From Euperipatoides rowelli (lineage: Eukaryota > Onychophora > Udeonychophora > Euonychophora > Peripatopsidae), in the NCBI GenBank assembly GCA_003024985.2, contig PXIH01S0016240.1: DNA of 11,344 nt; one strand, 5' to 3'. Position numbers and translations under genes: made by a program. The stretch's first letter is position 1, and each line of letters opens with the position of its first letter. Of this stretch, positions 7,542-11,344 are shown one piece after another. Below the pieces are notes generated by a model. The model saw only the letters and a list, made by a program, of their open reading frames with translations, was not told the origin of the DNA and ran no database searches.

Positions 7542-8686
7542 CAATTTTAAAAAATATTGGATGCTAATTTTTTTATTAGTCAATGTAGCCTACAAGTGTG
7601 GAAAGTTTGGAACAAAAATAATATAAAATAATAAAAAAATGACAGGCCTACCATATCCCCCCTTAAAAGCTCAAGTTCATATGGAAACATTCTTAGTTTA
7701 CTCTTTTTAAAAAAATTCAAAGGTTTAATGTTCTTATTCTTAATCTTCATGTATGGATGTGTTTCTGCTTTGTTATCGTCCAACTGCAATCATAAAAGGA
7801 TTTCTCTTGCTCTCTCGATCGTAATTGTTACTGTAAATTACTATCCATTTTACCTTGAAAATGCATCTGGGCCAGATTTCATTTTACAGGGGCTGTGATC
7901 TTAGAAAATACTGTATATGCCAAAATCTTGAAGATAGCAATATATTCTTTCGCAAAGTTGTTATGATGCATGTATCACGGTTGCCACATTTTTAATGGGA
8001 AAAAAAGAACACTTCTAACTTTGACAAGCTGTATCTGGAGTACCCTGATTGCTAGTTGTATGTTTGAGACATTGGAAAGCAAAAGGGTTATGCTAATTAG
8101 AAAGAAATCATGTGTCCCTTATTAGAATGCTTTAGGTATAAAAAAAGTGCAGAGAAAAGGTATAAACAAAAGCACTCCAACACACATTTCAAGATTAACA
8201 CAGGTTTTAAACCAACATCCGGTACTTTATCTGCCAATATAATGTACTTGTCTTGTGCATCTGTATTTATTTTAATATTCTAAAAAAAAAAACGGTCTGT
8301 TTGTTTAAAAAAGTTGACAAATGTTTGACAGTTTAATTGTTTTTTAGACTAAGCCATTTTAAGAAAATAAAATGAAAAGTTAAGGAAAAATAACCTGTTG
8401 CTTCTGAAAATTAGATGTATCAACATAATTTAATTTTGATTTATAAACTTTTTTTTTTTCTCATTTTATTTAACAACAGGCAAAGTTCTAAATTTTGCCT
8501 TTTTGAATATTTTTTTCTGGTAACCTTAACAAATAAATTTTCCTTCAAAATGGCAGATAAAATAGCATTAAAGAACATTTTAATATTTACTTGTGTTTAT
8601 TTAAAATATATGGGAGAAGAATAATATGTCCTCTTCCCTAGGACATATTTTCCTCTATATGCTATGGAATGCATCAATATATATAG

Positions 8687-8702
8687 TACTGTATATACAG
8701 TA
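8687..8702. repeat. Perfect 16-base palindrome of paired TACTGTA words
   Basis: TACTGTATATACAGTA is its own reverse complement. It consists of TACTGTA (8687-8693) and its inverse TACAGTA (8696-8702) around a two-base centre. The same seven-base word occurs about a dozen times across the window. No function is inferred. Confidence 0.6.
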
Positions 8703-8815
8703 TATTTCTTAATCAGAGAACTAACATATTGTGGATTTATATGTGACATCTTGGTTGTCATCAGTTTTACATTATATTCGTAAATTACGGTTACACATCC
8801 AAATTTAACACTTGC

Positions 8816-8870
8816 TTTTTTTTTTTTTTTTGGTGGGGGGGGGGAAGAGGAGTTTTTTTTTTTTTTTTTT
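8816..8870. repeat. T(16)-G(10)-T(18) homopolymer block
   Basis: A T run (8816-8831) is followed by GGT, ten G (8835-8844), a short purine spacer and a second T run of 18 (8853-8870). On the minus strand this is two long A runs around a C run. It is simple sequence prone to length polymorphism and sequencing error. One T run could be the tail of an old minus-strand retroposed insertion, but no body is recognised. Confidence 0.7.
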
Positions 8871-9051
8871 ACTTTTTCTTAATATAAAATAATATTTTAG
8901 TAAAGACTTAAAAAAAATTACATCATAACGAACTAATCCATTTAAGAAAAGATATTTGATTAGTACTGTATAACTTATAGAAACTTTTAATTTCAACTTT
9001 TTGTTTTAGACTTTATACATTATTATATTTATATTTTATCTTTTGACATAG

Positions 9052-9090
9052 GTTGAGCATGTACCCCTGAGTGTTTATATTCCCAGCTAA
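9052..9090 (+). CDS. Possible final coding segment (partial, 12 codons)
   Basis: Directly after the AG at 9050-9051, phase 0 reads VEHVPLSVYIPS then TAA. Phase 1 stops at the first full codon and phase 2 after five, so phase 0 is the only reading of any length. Twelve codons are too few for family recognition. The call rests on the acceptor, the stop and the downstream polyadenylation layout, and could easily be chance. Confidence 0.2.
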   Translation, partial: VEHVPLSVYIPS

Positions 9091-9640
9091 ACCTTTAAGG
9101 TGGCGCCAGTAATCTAAAAGCTTCTCTTCTGGGAGACTTCAAATGGCCATCAAAGGATTGTCAGAAGGTTGCCCCAAGTGAAACTTACAAAAACTATGAT
9201 AATAAATTTATGGAAATAATACTTCGAAAGAAAGTGTACAAATTACTGAATTGGGAGTTTAATGTCTGATGATGATGATGATGGTGATGTGTTTTTAGGA
9301 AATAATGCAAAGGAAATTAAATTTCAGTGGACCTTTTTTTTTTGTTCTTGTTTGGGGTACGTGCCATTCACCCGCAAAGTTCCTCTTTGTTTGCAACGCC
9401 AAAATAATGCTTGGATTTTTTTTTAAGTTATTCTATTGTGATCTTTCAATCAAGTTATGGTAATTAATTAGTGCTCGTGATTTGGTGATAGCACTAAAAA
9501 AAATGTTCTTTATTTTTATTCCAATCTCCAACTATTTTTATTAGCAAACTGAAACTTGACTTATTTTTTTTCTTTAAAAAAATACACAACAAAGTTGTCT
9601 GAACTTGTTTGCCTTATTCCTCTGCCTAAAGAACTGTTGA

Positions 9641-9751
9641 AGCGCTGACAATTTGCAGACTCACATTCCAGTCCTGCCTTTTACAGCCACCCTCATTGCT
9701 GGCACAACCCATCTGGAACCTAGTGCTGCTATGCAAATGTTGACTGAATAA
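9641..9751 (+). CDS. Alternative last coding exon ending at the polyA signal
   Basis: A frame open from after TGA (9638-9640) to TAA (9749-9751) includes an excellent acceptor, with CCTGCCTTTTACAG ending at 9686. From there the frame reads TLIAGTTHLEPSAAM and ends MQMLTE before the stop. Codon composition is less A/T-biased than anything else nearby. Against it, the stop overlaps the AATAAA, which would leave a 3' UTR of only about 15 bases, unusual for animals. It may therefore be 3' UTR of the exon above. Family unknown. Confidence 0.22.
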   Translation, partial: SADNLQTHIPVLPFTATLIAGTTHLEPSAAMQMLTE

Positions 9752-9752
9752 A
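9747..9752 (+). terminator. Polyadenylation signal AATAAA
   Basis: The canonical AATAAA hexamer is followed 15-45 bases later by a T- and TG-rich stretch (about 9766-9797) suitable as the downstream element for cleavage. It comes at the end of a locally G+C-richer patch (about 9600-9745). In A/T-rich DNA the hexamer alone is weak evidence; the combination raises it. Confidence 0.4.
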
Positions 9753-9765
9753 AATTTTATTACAT

Positions 9766-11252
9766 TTTTTCTCATGTTGTTAATTCTATTTGTTTGGCCT
9801 TATTTTTACTTTGTGATGAAATTTTTTTTAAAGTCTATTTTGATTGAACTAAACAAAAATAAGCAAACAATGGATAAACAGTCATATGGAAAAATTAAAG
9901 TTTCGTAAAAACTTATAAAAAATAATTTAAACAACAACGAAAATAATTCTGGAAGAAAGAAGTTATTAAATAAAAAGTTAAAAATATTTCCATGACTTTT
10001 TGCATTGTCAATGATTTCAGATGTATATATTCACTAGATATTCATTTCTACATAACTTAATTAAATATCAATATTTGTTAAATAAATGTCTCATTATTAT
10101 TCAAATACCGTAAATTCACTGTCAAAAGCGCACGCTTATTCATTTTCAAAAATATCTCCACGCTTTTTTTTTTGAGAAGCACTTACTGTATATTCATTCA
10201 TTTTTTAAACTTTGCTATGCGCGATTGCGCGTTTAACCGAGAGATGAAAATTTTAAAAATTTTTAGCAATTATATCGAGCTTTTTCCCCGGGAAGAGTTT
10301 GAAATTGCAAGTTTTTGACATTTTCTCAAATGCGTCTTTCATCGTGAAGGCTGCCTGATAACTTGGACTTGGCTTGTATTTTTTTCAAAATTTTTTTGGT
10401 GTATGTTGTTTGGGTTAGAATGAGATAAATTTGCATAAAAACAAGAAATTTGTAGATACTGCCAATATTGTCATTTCTTTAAATGTCTATATGAAATCTA
10501 TAGAGTAGTTTAAGGTGAATGTTGCATTTATCTCATTTGGTTTTGTCAGGTTAAGTCGTTAACCTTTTACTATCTTGCACAAGAAAGATTAATTCCCGCC
10601 CATTTTTTTTCTTGCATCAATCATGTTTATTGATTCAGTGCATAATTTACTTAATAGATTGATGAAAACATTTTTTATGTCTTTTAGTCATCTTGTTAAA
10701 AAAATATTTAAACCCGACAATCAACCAGGTAAGTTAAGAGAATTTTTGAGTAAGTCATTTTGACTTTTTTAAACATTAGACTATCTAAAATATTTTTCCT
10801 TAATCAAGTATTGATCAATCAGTTTTTAAAATGATGCCTCCTTAACTGATTCAGGCAAGGCATCCACCTCAAAACTATTCTATTTCATACAAACAAGCAA
10901 ACTTATAACACCATAGATTTTGGTGAAATAAAAAAAACATCACATAAGAAGCTATTTCTTGCCATGTGCGACTTATTGAAATGTATTGTACATTAAATTA
11001 TTGCACCTAATTATCATTAGGGTTCAGCATTGTTAGAAGATTAGAGACAAAAAAAATAAATGATATTCCCTGAAATTGTTTTTTAGAGTCTTCATTGTTT
11101 TAGCCCGACAAATTAGCCATACTGTGGCCTATATCTCATTAATCTTAGTGATATACAGTATGGGACTAAAAGTTCCAAAACAATTTTCTAGCTTGATTTG
11201 AAGTAGTTTTGATTTTATACCAAAGTACATTAGGTAAATATACTGTAAGTCC
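9766..11252. other. A/T-rich stretch with a CpG island-like patch and small hairpins
   Basis: No gene is recognised. A CpG-bearing patch (about 10105-10360) has its own entry. AGGTTAA/TTAACCT form a perfect seven-base stem with a GTCG loop at 10548-10565. CATCAATC at 10615-10622 is the inverse of GATTGATG at 10657-10664. TACTGTA words recur at 10184, 11154 and 11241. Confidence 0.5.
10105..10360. repeat. CpG-bearing patch, probable relic of a dispersed repeat
   Basis: The patch opens with ATACCGTAAATTCACTG and contains CGCACGCTT and CCACGCTTT, each followed by T-rich sequence, plus GCGCGATTGCGCG (10219-10231) and TTCCCCGGGAA. CpG is otherwise scarce in the window. ACCGTAAA-type ends are familiar to me from dispersed repeats in many animal genomes, but I cannot name a family. 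The edges are approximate and there is no open frame of note. Confidence 0.35.
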
Positions 11253-11344
11253 CAGGGCTCGAAATTTTTAAAAAATACTAGGTGCCCAGCTGGGCACACA
11301 ACATAAAGATCAAGGCGCCCAGAATTCAAAGTAGAGTTCCCAGA
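11253..11344 (+). repeat. Degenerate GGGCTCGAAA-type dispersed repeat, copy 2 (runs off the end)
   Basis: The copy starts CAGGGCTCGAAATTTTT, followed by the perfect 16-base palindrome GTGCCCAGCTGGGCAC (11282-11297), an A/T-rich spacer, a GGCGCCCAG box and AGTTCCCAGA at the window edge. The block order matches the minus-strand copy at 170-256, so the two are inverted relative to each other about 11 kb apart. The copy is truncated by the window end. The alternating GG-GCCC boxes suggest an internally repeated unit. Confidence 0.55.

Larger units (their letters stand above)
7352..9051. other. A/T-rich stretch with short palindromes and homopolymer blocks
   Basis: No gene is recognised. The stretch contains an X-box (7528-7541), the odd palindrome ATCTGGGCCAGAT (7865-7877), the 16-base palindrome TACTGTATATACAGTA (8687-8702), and a T/G/T homopolymer block (8816-8870). 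If the candidate terminal exon at 9052 is real, some of this would be intron of that gene, but I find no upstream exon with confidence. Confidence 0.5.
9052..9765 (+). other. Candidate 3' terminal exon with 3' UTR
   Basis: A pyrimidine/T-rich tract ending in ACATAG (9046-9051) makes a plausible splice acceptor. The following sequence is less A/T-rich than its neighbours and remains so in patches up to an AATAAA at 9747-9752, followed by a T/G-rich downstream element (about 9766-9797). This is the layout of an animal last exon. In phase 0 the first 12 codons read VEHVPLSVYIPS and stop at TAA (9088-9090), giving a 3' UTR of roughly 675 bases. The UTR holds a GAT microsatellite (9268-9282) and an inner AATAAA (9191-9210 region). 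I do not recognise the protein. An alternative last exon begins at 9687 (separate entry). No upstream exon was found in the window, so the gene body would lie in large introns or outside it. Confidence 0.3.

Noticed and set aside
8415-8996. Open frames on both strands rich in F, L, I, K and Y.
   Set aside because: Direct product of poly-T, poly-A and A/T-rich sequence; no coding signal.
1-11344. CRISPR array, tRNA, rRNA or bacterial operon.
   Set aside because: No regularly spaced direct repeats, no tRNA-like box A/box B pairs or cloverleaf, no conserved rRNA blocks, and no long open frames.

Overview
The window looks like nuclear DNA from an animal, with almost no coding sequence. It is strongly A+T-rich, at roughly 70-75% by eye. 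It is full of homopolymer runs, inverted repeats and short CpG-bearing islands that look like fragments of transposable elements. No bacterial operon, ribosome-binding-site spacing, rRNA, tRNA or CRISPR array is visible. Frequent TAGCCTA/TAGGCTA and TACTGTA words fit a marine animal genome in my experience (a mollusc or another invertebrate, less likely a fish), but the species cannot be named from this sequence. Single N bases at 349, 3864 and 7359 suggest draft assembly sequence.

Layout. 1-260: a short hairpin, then one copy of a degenerate GGGCTCGAAA-type dispersed repeat on the minus strand. 261-1584: A/T-rich DNA with a 29-base hairpin built from two opposed GCCATCTTG boxes. 1585-1744: a small element with 11-base inverted ends and further palindromes inside. 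2085-3169: a candidate solo LTR, with TGTAACAGGG and CCCTATTACA ends, a TATA box, polyadenylation hexamers and a CpG-rich segment. 3170-4450: A/T-rich DNA with a promoter-like cluster of boxes and a smaller inverted repeat. 4452-5740: a large foldback structure. Its two arms of about 380-420 bases are roughly 94% alike over their core and face each other across about 490 bases that carry a small G+C-rich hairpin block. 5741-7255: A/T-rich DNA. 7256-7351: a short reading frame resembling the extreme C-terminus of a non-LTR retrotransposon reverse transcriptase, followed by an A-rich tail. 7352-9050: A/T-rich DNA with an RFX-type X-box and a T/G/T homopolymer block. 9052-9765: a candidate 3' terminal exon and 3' UTR ending in an AATAAA signal with a T/G-rich downstream element. 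9766-11252: A/T-rich DNA with a CpG-bearing island. 11253-11344: a second, inverted copy of the GGGCTCGAAA-type repeat, running off the window.

The genes do not form a system. At most the tail of one host transcript (plus strand, near 9.1-9.8 kb) and the remains of several mobile elements can be argued for. The strongest and most unusual structure is the foldback at 4452-5740, which would give a long double-stranded RNA hairpin if transcribed. The short open frames elsewhere are what chance gives in A/T-rich DNA, and I do not call them genes.
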